Origin: Phallusia mammillata
Lineage: Eukaryota > Chordata > Ascidiacea > Phlebobranchia > Ascidiidae
Length of the DNA stretch: 64,000 nucleotides
Direction of reading: 5' to 3'
Assembly (NCBI GenBank): GCA_003260075.1
Contig: QLIY01000096.1
Location: forward strand, 163,197-227,196
Below the pieces are notes generated by a model. That model ran no database searches, had not been told where the DNA came from, and saw only the letters and a list, made by a program, of their open reading frames with translations. The translations under genes and the position numbers were made by a program. Positions 12,719 to 26,484 of this stretch are shown here, piece after piece; position 1 is the first letter of the stretch; each line of letters opens with the position of its first letter.

Positions 12719-15700
12719 CTTTACTTTTCATTTAATTTTTAATTTTGCTTTTTCAAAAGGTGTCAAAAGGTGATAAAATATCTTGCACTTAGCAATTTCA
12801 TTGATTTGCTTTTAGATCCTCCTGAATTGGTAAAGCCAGCCATACCTACATGTAAGCATTTTTGTTTACATTTTGTTTCAAATCTAGTTCATGTGCAAAC
12901 ATCACAGCTTAGTGCATGCTATGTTGTTTTAATTATGTACGGAAAGCAACATTACTTAATTTGAACAGATGCAAGAAATCTTTGTCTTATTTCTACTTAG
13001 ATTCATGCAATAAACAATCCAGGCAGCTTAACTTCACTGGACGAACTTCTGTAACACTTGCTTGTCCAGCCGGTTGTCAGGCAACATCTTCACGGTTATG
13101 GGGAACAGGAATGTACACTGATGATTCTTATATTTGTGCTGCAGCAATTCATAATGGACGTATAACAGGTATATCATATTAAATACTAAACATTCACAAC
13201 TGAGTGAATCAAAAATGATATTGTCCTGTAAAAACACAAACATCACTGCCATAAAAGTTATTGTGTTTTCTAACTTCACTTGACTGAAACTAGTTTAGTT
13301 TGCCTAAAATAATCTAAAAGCTCTGGCAAGTGAATTAATGCAGGTATTAACAAAAAAATATTATTTATTTAGATTCTGGTGGCATTGTCACTGTTTTCAA
13401 ATACCAGGGGCAGTCTACATACACTGGGAGCACCCAAAACAATGTAACAAGCAAATCGTTTGCCAGTTGGGGAGGTTCTTTTGCATTCCAAAGTATTACA
13501 GATCGTAAGTTTAGATGATTACTGGGGATAACTTTTTCATAACCATAAACATTGTGAAACAAACATGCAGTTATACAGTTGTCACTCTTATTTTTATGTT
13601 TTAGCATTGCAAACTGGTGATGTAGTTATTCCAAGCAGTTCTACTCCAACTGCCTTTTTCACCTTTCCATTTAATACAACTTTAAACAAGAATGTCGAAG
13701 TGGTGGTGTCATCTGTTCGTCTTCCAAAACATACCTTTAGTTTGAAAATTACCAAAGTTTGTGACTCACATTTTACAGTACAAGTAAAACGGACTGATAT
13801 GCCATCAGGTTGGAACCAATCATTTCCATTGCAGTATGAAGTTTTCTCAGGTAATAGTGAGAAACACGAAAATCTTTACTCAATGCTATATTTTTGTGAT
13901 CTAAAACAATTTAATTTTAATTTCTTGTTTTTACAGAATCTGTTGCTTTGACAAAAAATGCTTCTGTATCAAAGGGTGAGTTGATTTTTACTGTCATCTG
14001 TAATTGGACAAGCAGTGATATTGTTGTTTAATTAATGCGTGATTGCAAAAGTTATGAACATCTTTCAAAATTTCAGTTATACAAAGTGGAATCCATGGAG
14101 TAGGAGCAAGCAGTACCCAGGTGTTGAATGTGTTTGTTCCTTTCAACTCATGCATCAAACAGACAGCCAAAGTTGAAGTGACATTCCTAGCTCAAAATGG
14201 AACATTTGTGGTCAAGGTTACATCTACTTCTGATCTTGGTTTTAATGTGTCCATCACAAGAATGGACAAAGCAGTTGGTTGGCAGGAAAATGGCCTGATT
14301 TACTGGAAAGCATTTAGATGGAGTGATGCAAGTAAGTTAATGTATTTATTTCAACTGGTTCTTGCAATTACACTTCAAACATACTTGAGTAATGAAACAT
14401 ATATCTTTTTCAGTTCCAACTGCAGGCATACCACAAGGTAAAATTCTGACAGAAATGAAATAAGTGTAATATATATAAATAATGCTGTTGTTTGTTTTCT
14501 TCAGTGTTACAAAAGGGTGATGTAGTTGTTCCTATCAGTTCTAGTCCAACTGCCTCACTTACATATCCATTTAATAGCACTTTGAGCAAGAATGTTGAAG
14601 TGTGGGTAGCAGCAGTTGGTCTCCCAAATCATCCCCCCCCCCGACAAAGCAGTTGGTTGGCAGGAAAATGGCCTGATTTACTGGAAAGCAATAAGATGGA
14701 GTGATGCAAGTAAGCTAATGTCTTTATTTCAACTGGTTCTTGCAATTACACTTCAATCATACTTAAGTAATGAAACATATATCTTTTTTAGTTCCAACTG
14801 CAGGCATACCACAAGGTAAAATTCTGACAGAAATGAAATAGGTCTAATATATATAAATAATGCTGTTGTTTGTTTTCTTCAGTGTTACAAAAGGGTGATG
14901 TAGTTGTTCCTATCAGTTCTAGTCCAACTGCCTCACTCACATATCCATTTAATAACACTTTGAGCAAGAATGTTGAAGTGTGGGTAACAGCAGTTGGTCT
15001 CCCAAATCACAGGATTGCTTTGAAAATCACTAAAGTTTGTGACTCCAATTTCACTGTGGAAGTGAAACGAATTGATCTGCCATTGGGATGGAATCAATCA
15101 TTCCCTTTGCAATTCAAAGTTTTCTCAGGTATATATCATTTTAGTTTTTTATTTCATTTCTATGTTGCTTTTTCAAAAGGTGTTTTAACTGTCAAAGGTG
15201 CAAAAGTTTTTGTTTACAACTTTATTTGACAAGCTGGTTTGTTTTTATATTGCAGTGCAACCAGAACTTGCAAACAAAACAGCCATCAAACCACAATCAA
15301 ATGCTCCTCAAAGTAAGAGTGTTTAATACTTGTGTTTTATTGCCAAAATGGTTGTATGATTTATTTTTGAACTTGCTTTGACAATATCTGTACTAAATTA
15401 CGAAAATGTTTTAGTTCTTCAAGAAGGAAAGATGAGAATTCCTCCAATATCTTCTGTGCCATTGAACCTGAAAGTTCCATTCCAGTCATGTGTGAACTCG
15501 AGCATTCAAGTTCGAGTTTGGTTGAGTGTAGAATCAACCTACAGTGTTAATGTTGTAAAAATATGTGACTGGGGATTTGATGTGACAATTTCAGGTTCAA
15601 ATACATCAGTTGCCCAAAAGCCACGGCCAACTTTGTATTGGAAAATGTATTCAGGTCAGTTTTCCAAACTATTGAATCCACTTTGTGGATTCATTCAAAT

Positions 15701-18700
15701 TTCAAGTTTGTATTTTATTTCAGAACCCAAAGCCCTTGCAAACAAAAATATCACAGCCACTACACCAAGTATACCCCAAAGTAAGGCTATAAATCCAGTA
15801 TATTTGTAAGAAAAATCTGTTTGACTAAACTTCTATATTGTTTTCAGCTTTGCAGAATGGTTCAATGACCATTCCGAGCAGTTCTACCCCAACTGCCTTA
15901 TTTACCTTTCCTTTCAATAAAACTTTGAACAAGAGTGTTGAAGTGATGGTGACTGCACCTGGTCTACCCAAACATGCCTTTACTTTGAAAGTCACTAAAA
16001 TTTGTGACTCCAATTTCACTGTGCAAGTGAAACGAATTGATTTGCCATCAGGGTGGAACCAATCATTCTCATTGCACTATGAAGTTTTCTCAGGTAATGT
16101 ATTGATGTTCTTGAAATTGAAAAATTGTTGTGTGTGTCAAATAGTGTAATCTTGTTTATTAAAGTTTATTCACAATTAACATGGCAAACACTCAAAATCA
16201 AATTTCAAGTTTATGTTTTGTTTCAGAACCCAAAGCACTTGCTAACAAAAATATCACTACCACAACACCCAGTCTGCCCCAAAGTAAGGCCTTTTATTCA
16301 GTAGATATGTGTAAAGAATTTGATCGACTCTTTACTTCTCTATTCTTTTTCAGCATTGCAGACTGGTTCAATGATCATTTCGAACAGTTCTACTCCAACT
16401 GCCTCATTTACTTTTCCTTTCAAGAAAACTTTGAACAAGAGTGTTGAAGTGAAGGTGACTGCACCTGGTTTACCCAAGCATACCTTTACTCTAAAACTCA
16501 TCCAAATTTGTGACTCCAATTTCACTGTGCAAGTGAAACGAACTGATTTGCCATCAGGATGGAGCCAATCATTTCCATTGCTCTATGAAGTTTTTTCAGG
16601 TAACAGTGAAAAGTGTAGAAACTTCACTCAACAATGTAGTTTTGGGGTCAAAGAGCAGCTTATTTCCATCTTTTGTCTTACAGGACCTGTAGCTTTGACA
16701 AAAAATGCTTCACTATCAAAAGGTGCGTTTGGACAAGTAGTCATGCGTTGTTAAATTGGTGTTTGATTGTGTGGTTTGCTTATCTCGTCTCTATTTTTAG
16801 TTATACAAAGTGGAATCCATGGAGTAGGAGCAAGCAGTACCCAGGTGTTGAATGAGTTTGTTCCTTTCAACTCATGCATCAAACAGACAGCCAAAGTTGA
16901 AGTGACATTCCTAGCTCAAAATGGAACATTTGTGGTCAAGGTTACTTCTACTTCTGATCTTGGTTTTAATGTGTCCATCACAAGAATGGACAAAGCAGTT
17001 GGTTGGCAGGAAAATGGCCTGATTTACTGGAAAGCAATAAGATGGAGTGATGCAAGTAAGCTAATGTCTTTGTTTCAACTGGTTCTTGCAATTACACTTC
17101 AATCATACTTAAGTAATGAAACATATATCTTTTTTAGTTCCAACTGCAGGCATACCACAAGGTAAAATTCTGACAGAAATGAAATAAGTGTAATATATAT
17201 AAATAATGCTGTTGTTTGTTTTCTTCAGTGTTACAAAAGGGTGATGTAGTTGTTCCTATCAGTTCTAGTCCAACTGCCTCACTCACATATCCATTTAATA
17301 ACACTTTGAGCAAGAATGTTGAAGTGTGGGTAACAGCAGTTGGTCTCCCAAATCACAGGATTGCTTTGAAAATCACTAAAGTTTGTGACTCCAATTTCAC
17401 TGTGGAAGTGAAACGAATTGATCTGCCATTGGGATGGAATCAATCATTCCCTTTGCAATTCAAAGTTTTCTCAGGTATATATCATTTTAGTTTTTTATTT
17501 CATTTCTATGTTGCTTTTTCAAAAGGTGTTTTAACTGTCAAAGGTGCAAAAGTTTTTGTTTACAACTTTATTTGACAAGCTGGTTTGTTTTTATATTGCA
17601 GTGCAACCAGAACTTGCAAACAAAACAGCCATCAAACCACAATCAAATGCTCCTCAAAGTAAGAGAGTTTAATACTTGTGTTTTATTGCCAAAATGGTTG
17701 TATGATTTATTTTTGAACTTGCTTTGACAATATCTGTACTAAATTACGAAAATGTTTTAGTTCTTCAAGAAGGAAAGATGAGAATTCCTCCAATATCTTC
17801 TGTGCCATTGATCCTGAAAGTTCCATTCCAGTCATGTGTGAACTCGAGCATTCAAGTTCGAGTTTGGTTGAGTGTAGAATCAACCTACAGTGTTAATGTT
17901 GTAAAAATATGTGACTGGGGATTTGATGTGACAATTTCAGGTTCAAATACATCAGTTGCCCAAAAGCCACGGCCAACTTTGTATTGGAAAATGTATTCAG
18001 GTCAGTTTTCCAAACTATTGAATCCACTTTGTGGATTCATTCAAATTTCAAGTTTGTATTTTGTTTCAGAACCCAAAGCCCTTGCAAACAAAAATATCAC
18101 AGCCACTACACCAAGTATACCCCAAAGTAAGGCTATAAATCCAGTATATTTGCAAGAAAAATCTGTTTGACTAAACTTCTATATTGTTTTCAGCTTTGCA
18201 GAATGGTTCAATGACCATTCCGAGCAGTTCTACCCCAACTGCCTTATTTACCTTTCCTTTCAATAAAACTTTGAACAAGAGTGTTGAAGTGATGGTGACT
18301 GCTCCTGGTCTACCCAAGCATACCTTTAATTTGAAAGTCACCAAAGTTTGTGACTCCAATTTCACTGTGCAAGTGATACGAACTGATTTGCCATCAGGGT
18401 GGAACCAATCATTTCCATTGCACTATGAAGTTTTTCCAGGTAATGAGTTTGTGATGTTGAATTTCGAAGATTGTTGTTTGCATTGCATGCCAAATAGTGT
18501 AATGCTTTTGATTATGATTAATATTGCAAACATTGGAAATTAGATTTCAAGTTTGTGTTTTGTTTCAGAACCCAAAGCGCTTGCCAACAAAAATATCACC
18601 ACCACCGCACCAAGTGTGCCCCAAAGTGAGGCCCCCTGTCGAGTTGATTTGTGTAAAAAATCTGACTGACTCTTCATTTCTTTATTGTTTTTCAGCTTTG

Positions 18701-21700
18701 CAGAGTGGTTCAATGACCATTCCGAGCAGTTCTACTCCAACTGCCTCATTTACCTTTCCTTTCAAGAAAACTTTGAACAAGAGTGTTGAAGTGATGGTGA
18801 CTGCACCTGGATTACCCAAGCATACCTTTAATTTGAAAGTCACCCAAATTTGTGACTCCAATTTCACTGTGGAAGTAAAACGAACTGATTTGCCATCAGG
18901 ATGGAACCAATCATTTCCATTGCACTATGAAGTTTTTCCAGGTAATAGATTAGTGATGTTGAAATTCGATGATTGTTTCTTGTGTTGCTTGCCAAATAGT
19001 GTTACTGTGTTTATGCACAATTTTTATTGTGAACATTGAAAATCAATTATCAAGTTTGTGTTTTGTTTCAGAACCCAAAGCCCTTGCCAACAAAAAGGTC
19101 GCTACCACTACACCAAGTGTACCCCAAAGTAAGGCCTTTATCCAGTAGATTGTTGCAAAAAATAATTGACTCTTCATTTCTTTGTTGTTTTTCAGCTTTG
19201 CAGAGTGGTTCAATGACCATTCCGAGCAGTTCTGCTCCAACTGCATCATTTACCTTTCCGCTCAAGACAATTTTGAACAAGAGTGTTGAAGTGATGGTGA
19301 CTGCACCTGGATTACCCAAGCATACCTTTAATTTGAAAGTCACCCAAATTTGTGACTCCAATTTCACTGTGGAAGTAAAACGAACTGATTTGCCATCAGG
19401 ATGGAACCAATCATTTCCATTGCACTATGAAGTTTTTCCAGGTAATAGATTAGTGATGTTGAAATTCGATGATTGTTTCTTGTGTTGCTTGCCAAATAGT
19501 GTTACTGTGTTGATGCACAATTTTTATTGTGAACATTGAAAATCAATTATCAAGTTTGTGTTTTGTTTCAGAACCCAAAGCCCTTGCCAACAAAAAGGTC
19601 GCTACCACCACACCAAGTGTACCCCAAAGTAAGGCCTTTATCCAGTAGATTGTTGCAAAAAATAATTGACTCTTCATTTCTTTGTTGTTTTTCAGCTTTG
19701 CAGAGTGGTTCAATGACCATTCCGAGCAGTTCTGCTCCAACTGCATCATTTACCTTTCCGCTCAAGACAATTTTGAACAAGAGTGTTGAAGTGATGGTGA
19801 CTGCACCTGGATTACCCAAGCATACCTTTACTTTGAAAGTCACCAAAATTTGTGACTCCAATTTTACTGTACAAGTGAAACGGACTGATTTGCCATCAGG
19901 GTGGAACCAATCATTTCCATTGCAATACAAAATTTATCCAGGTAATGAATTCGTGGTCTTGAAATTGAAGTATTTTTCCTTGTGTCGTGTTCCAATTAGA
20001 GCACCACTCTTTATGCACAGTTAATGTTGTAAACATTGGAAATTACATTTCACGTTTGTGTTTTGTTTCAGAACCCAAAGCACTTGCCAACAAAAATATC
20101 ATTACCACTACACCAAGCTTGCCCCAAAGTAAGGCTTTTAATCGACTGCCTTTTTGTGAAAAAATATTTGAATTTTTACTTTCTCTGTTGTTTTTCAGCT
20201 TTGCAGAATGGTTCAATGACCATTCCAAGCAGTTCCACTCCAACTGCCTCATTTACCTTTCCCTTCAATAAAACTTTGAACAAGAGTGTTGAAGTGATGG
20301 TGACTGCTCCTGGTCTACCCAAGCATACCTTTAATTTGAAAGTCACCAAAGTTTGTGACTCCAATTTTACTGTGCAAGTGATACGAACTGATTTGCCATC
20401 AGGGTGGAACCAATCATTTCCATTGCACTATGAAGTTTTTCCAGGTAATGAGTTTGTGATGTTAAATTTCGAAGATTGTTGTTTGCATTGCATGGCAAAT
20501 AGTGTAATGCTTTTGATTATGATTAATATTGCAAACATTGGAAATTAGATTTCAAGTTTGTGTTTTGTTTCAGAACCCAAAGCGCTTGCCAACAAAAATA
20601 TCACCACCACCACCACACCAAGTGTGCCCCAAAGTGAGGCCCCCTGTCGAGTTGATTTGTGTAAAAAATCTGACTGACTCTTCATTTCTTTGTTGTTTTT
20701 CAGCTTTGCAGAGTGGTTCAATGACCATTCCGAGCAGTTCTACTTCAACTGCCTCATTTACCTTTCCTTTTAATACAACTTTGGACAAGAGCGTTAAAGT
20801 GATGGTGACAGCACCTGGTCTACCAAAGCATACCTTTAATTTGAAAGTCATCAAAGTTTGTGACTCCAATTTCACTGTGCAAGTGAAACGAACTGATTTG
20901 CCATCAGGGTGGAACCAATCATTTCCATTGCACTATGAAATCTATCCAGGTAATGAGATCGTGTTCTTAAAATTTAAATATTTTTCCTTGTGTTGTGTTC
21001 CTAAAAGAGTAACGCTCTTTATGCACAGTTATTATTGCAAACATGAAACATCAAACATGAAGTTTGTCTTTTGTTTCAGAACCCAAAGCCGTTGTCAACA
21101 AAAATATCACTACCACCACCACCACACCAAGTGTGCCCCACAGTAAGGCCCTTTGTCCAGTAGATTGGTGCGAAAAATCTGACTGACTCTTCATTTTTTT
21201 GTGTTTTTCAGCTTTGCAGACTGGTTCAATGACCATTCCGAGCAGTTCTACTCCAACTGCCTCATTTACCTTTCCTTTCAATACAACTTTGGACAAGAGC
21301 ATTAAAGTGATGGTGACAGCACCTGGTCTACCAAAGCATACCTTTAATTTGAAAGTCATCAAAGTTTGTGACTCCAATTTCACTGTGCAAGTGAAACGAA
21401 CTGATTTGCCATCAGGGTGGAACCAATCATTTCCATTGCACTATGAAATCTATCCAGGTAATGAGATCGTGTTCTTAAAATTTAAATATTTTTCCTTGTG
21501 TTGTGTTCCTAAAAGAGTAACGCTCTTTATGCACAGTTATTATTGCAAACATGAAACATCAAACATGAAGTTTGTCTTTTGTTTCAGAACCCAAAGCCCT
21601 TGTCAACAAAAATATCACTACCACCACCACACCAAGTGTGCCCCAAAGTAAGGCCCTTTGTCCAGTAGATTGGTGCGAAAAATCTGACTGACTCTTCATT

Positions 21701-24700
21701 TTTTTTTGTTTTTCAGCTTTGCAGACTGGTTCAATGACCATTCCGAGCAGTTCTACTCCAACTGCCTCATTTACCTTTCCTTTCAATACAACTTTGGACA
21801 AGAGCATTAAAGTGATGGTGACAGCACCTGGTCTACCAAAGCATACCTTTAATTTGAAAGTCATCAAAGTTTGTGACTCCAATTTCACTGTGCAAGTGAA
21901 ACGAACTGATTTGCCATCAGGGTGGAACCAATCATTTCCATTGCACTATGAAGTTTTTCCAGGTAATGAGTTTGTGATGTTGAATTTCGAAGATTGTTGT
22001 TTGCATTGCATGCCAAATAGTGTAATGCTTTTGATTATGATTAATATTGCGAACAATGGAAATTACATTTCAAGTTTATGTTTTGTTTCAGAACCCAAAG
22101 CGCTTGCCAACAAAAATATCACCACCACCACACCAAGTGTGCCCCAAAGTAAGGCCTTTAATCCATTACATTTGTGGGAAAAATCTGACTGACTCTTTAT
22201 TTATTTTTTGTTTTTCAGCTCTGCAGACTGGTTCAATGGCCATTCCGAGCAGTTCTACTCCAACTGCCTCATTTACCTTTCCTTTCAATAAAACTTTGAA
22301 CAAGAGTGTTGAAGTGATGGTTACTGCGCCTGGTCTACCCAAGCATACCTTTACTTTGAAAGTCACTAAAATTTGTGACTCCAATTTCACTGTGGAAGTG
22401 AAACGAACTGATTTGCCATCAGGGTGGAACAATTCATTTCCATTGCACTATGAAATCCATCCAGGTAATGAGATTGAGTTCTTAAAATTGAAATATTTTG
22501 CTGTGTGTCGTGTTCCCAGATAGAGTACCGCTCTCATGCACAGTTAATATTGGAAACATTAAAAATCAAATTTCAAATTTGTGTTTTGTTTCAGAACCCA
22601 AATCTCTTGCCAACAAAAATATCACTACCACTACACCAAGTGTGCCCCAAAGTAAGTCCCTTTGCCACTAGATTTGTGTGAAAAATATGATCGACTCTTT
22701 ACTTCTCTGCCCCCCCCCCTTTGCAGACTGGTTCAATGACCATTCCGAGCAGTTCTACTCCAACTGCATCATTTACCTTTCCTCTCAAGAAAACTTTGAA
22801 CAAGAGTGTTGAAGTGATGGTGACTGCACCTGGTTTACCCAAACATACCTTTACTTTGAAAGTCACCCCCCCCCCCCTGACTCCAATTTCACTGTGGAAG
22901 TGAAACGAACTGATTTGCCATCAGGATGGAACCAATCATTCCCATTGCAATTCAAAGTCTTGCCTGGTAATTATAGTAACAATGGCATTTGTCTTTTAAT
23001 TGCAGGTTTTGTCAATGAATAAGCCATTACCTAATTGATTGACAAAACATTTTGGCAATGCTAATTGTTGTAGGCGTTACCAACTCGTTTAAAAATGCCC
23101 TGTTTGAAAAATCTTGGCTACAGTTTGGTGCAAAGTTGGCTGGAGAGCGCAGTATTGACATATTATTTGACCTCTGCTGTAACACGGCTTTGTAAAGGCA
23201 CTTTACAACTGAGTGATAGGAAAATTCAACCGTTTTTGTCTATGGAATTCTTGTCTATGGGAATCAATGTGCGTTTGCATAAACAGCTGTTTCGAAATAT
23301 TACAGTATACTAATATAAGCCCCATTTAATGTCTGTGATATTTATATATGTCTATTTTTTGGTAGTGGAAATTCAGTCTAAACTATCCCCCCTTTCTAAA
23401 TGGCGTCATTGGCTAGTTCGTTTAACACAGGGGTTCCCAACCTTTTTACGATCTCGTACCATTTAGATGTTTTGTACTGCCACACGTACCACTTCTTGCA
23501 GAACAACTAATTTGGTCGCATCACGTTTTATTCAGAAGAATAATATTGGCCTACTAAAATAACACTAAAGCACCGTAACTAAATTTACTGAGATTTTTGT
23601 TTTTGTTTACCGTCCACCAATTGGTCGATGCGCGGTGTAAATTTGCTAACAGCGCGTCGAAAGTCATTTCCGGCCGCATCTACTTTTTGTGAAAAAAAAA
23701 AACGGAAACTACTCGCGTACCACCTGAAAAACCTTCGCGTACCACAGGTTGGGAACCACTGGTTTAACACAACAATCACTGCTTATTATGGCTGATTTTT
23801 TTTCAGAAACCAAAAGAGTTGAGACGCCAATAAATGCTACCAGTGGAAGAATTGGTAAAAGGACGTTTTAAACTAACAGCAAACCAAATATTTACTTTAA
23901 ACATTTCGCTTTACAGTTTTGCAACAGGAATGGATGGAAGTCCCAAGTAGTCCAAACCCGTCTTTGACAATGAATTTGCCGTTAAGCAAAACATTTAACA
24001 AGAATGTGGAAATAAGAATTTCTGTAGCCTGTCTTCCATATCATACCTTTGTTCCTGAAGTAACCAAAATCTGTGATTCGTCACTCTCGGTGAGGGTTAC
24101 AAGAACCGACTCCAACTCCGGCTGGAAGAAATCCTTCCCGTTACATGTAGAAGTCTTTCCTGGTACGTTTTGTTGCTAAGTCAGTCTTCTTTTTACAATG
24201 CCTGAACAGCTTATCATGGTGATTAATTGGTATTCGTTTTTTTCTCTGAATCTAAACCAAAATCCCTTCAGACTGATGATAACCCTAAATATACGAGTAG
24301 TAAAATTGCTAAAAAACAATTCTACAATCTGTAAAATACCCACAATTTTGTTATGTGTTGAACAGTTCTTTCTGTGCTACGCAATTTTTGCTTAATTTTG
24401 TTACTTTTGTTACTAACGTTAACACATACGCAGGCCCTGCTGCATTAAACAACAAGACCACAACAGTTGTTCCTTCGGCCAAAGTCCCTGATGGTGGGTA
24501 TTATTGCTTTGTTTCTTTGTTGCAAAAACTAGCCAATTTACTAGAATTTCTGTCGGGACAACTCCATATTAAAAACGTAGTTCAGCAGTGAGTAGCAATT
24601 TTGGAAACAAACCTTTCCTGTAACCCTGCATTCACTTACTGGTAAATAAAAATGTGTTTGGTATGGCTAACATAAATAGAAAGAATTGACTCTATAACAT

Positions 24701-26419
24701 CTTTACTAGTCTTTACTTTACTAGTTATAAAATTTAACGTAGGACTAGTTGCAGCCAATTGAAACAATTGCGCAAAACTGACCTTTTATTACTGTCAATG
24801 AAAATGTGTTAGTTATAGCTCGAGGCTTAACATAAATTTAAAGTTACGCCTGAGCTTGTGTAGAAATCGCCTTTAATCACACGCTCTAAAAATAATCCAT
24901 TCCCGTTTCAAAGTCTAAAGCTGAAACCTATAGGTGCAATATTTGTCAAGGGAATACAATACTGATAGTAATATAAGCCCTGTTAAATGCATGGACTGGT
25001 AAAGTAAGTGTAACAAAACAATGTAAACTTTTATGTTTGCAGTCCTTCAAAGCGGTGTGTTCAATGTTGGGCCTAGCGCAAGCAACGTCAAATCACTATC
25101 AATCAAATTTCCACACTGCCTTAACTCAAGTGCAAGCATCAAGTTACAGTTAGTTGGTGCCCCACTAAAGACCTTTGACATGTTGATTACTGCTATCACC
25201 GATACTGGCTTTAATGTTACTGTGGTACGGACGGACCAGGTTGCTGGATGGAGCGACTCGCCAATCCTCCAATGGCGTGCCATAAACGGTAGGCGACTTG
25301 AGATGTAAACTAAGCTACAAAGTACAACACTCCAGCTTGCCTATTACTTCATCTTTCGCATTACTGACGCAATAATATTCACAACAAGCAGGTCATTCCC
25401 TTCGTGCATCCCAGGTTTGATGCGATATACACTTGTGTATACAGCATACCCGGTTAAAGAGCACGGATTCTAAGGCGTTAGACTCCTATCTGGGGTTCGA
25501 ATCCCACCGAGATTTTTCTACCTTTTTTTCCTACCGTGTGAAAATGCCTGGCAAGCTGACTTGCTTAGATATAACGACGGAAATAGGGCTAGTATAAATG
25601 TGCCTTGGTCGCTTGTCTACATGAACGCACAGAGCTGATCCCAGACATGAATCTGTTTGACGAAAGTTAACAGGTTTAAGAGAAACTATTAAATAATTAC
25701 TGTTATGCCATTTTAATGCTACTTTAATACTGTCATACCACTTAATGGTGTTAAGTGAAACTCATGTACCTTGTGCTTTAGATTCCAAGTTGAACAGCAT
25801 TTCTGCCACCCCTACAACACCACAAGGGCCGACAGGTAAGCGTTATTTCCAAAGGATATGATGTTTCCATTGGAACCGGACATAGTTCAAAATATGCAGT
25901 TCAAACAAACTCTTTTGACCTGAAATAAAAACTATCTTTATGAACAAAATTATGACAGACGTTCTATTTTGTGCCGAAGCATGTATTAAAAAACATGACG
26001 TTTTTGCGATATGGTCCATTATATTCTTAAAATTACTGTTTGATTTGTAGTAAATCTTTTCTTATTAATGAAATCTCCCAAGTAAAAGCAAAGGACTGCG
26101 ACGATTCAGGGTCATTAATTCATGAAGGCCGGAAATTTTGAAATGAAAACACCGAATCAGTCGCTGTATTTTTATTGTTTTACAAAAACAAATGCATTTC
26201 GCTTTAATAAGCATGACTATTGCAACTCTGCAGACTGCAACTGCAGACCAGTAGACGGATATTTGATTCGAAATTTTCATGGTGCTGACTAAAAACTTCG
26301 TATTACAGTGAAACAAGTCGGATGGTTTGTGGTAAAAGACAACAAGAAGTCCAGTCAAAAGGTCGCAGTGCCCCTCATACCGCACAGCAACAAGGCAACA
26401 GTTAAACTATCGTGGAAAC

Positions 26420-26484
<65 letters not shown>

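Larger units (their letters stand above)
14870..18193. repeat. Recent 2,346-bp tandem duplication of lectin exons and introns
   Basis: The sequence from 14870 to about 15847 aligns with 17216 to about 18193 at a constant offset of 2346 bases, with only a handful of substitutions visible in exons and introns alike (for example GAGTGTTTAAT versus GAGAGTTTAAT, TTGAACCTG versus TTGATCCTG). The 14077-14437 exon pair likewise matches 16801-17161. Intron conservation points to a very recent event or gene conversion. Confidence 0.85.

Noticed and set aside
12480..12731. Poly-Gly/poly-Pro open frames over the G tract, and poly-Pro over 26412-26612
   Set aside because: Produced by the homopolymer tracts, which I judge to be artefacts.
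16340..21888. Repeated minus-strand open frames starting MKLESQ
   Set aside because: They are the antisense of the conserved GACTCCAATTT core of each lectin exon and repeat only because the exons do.
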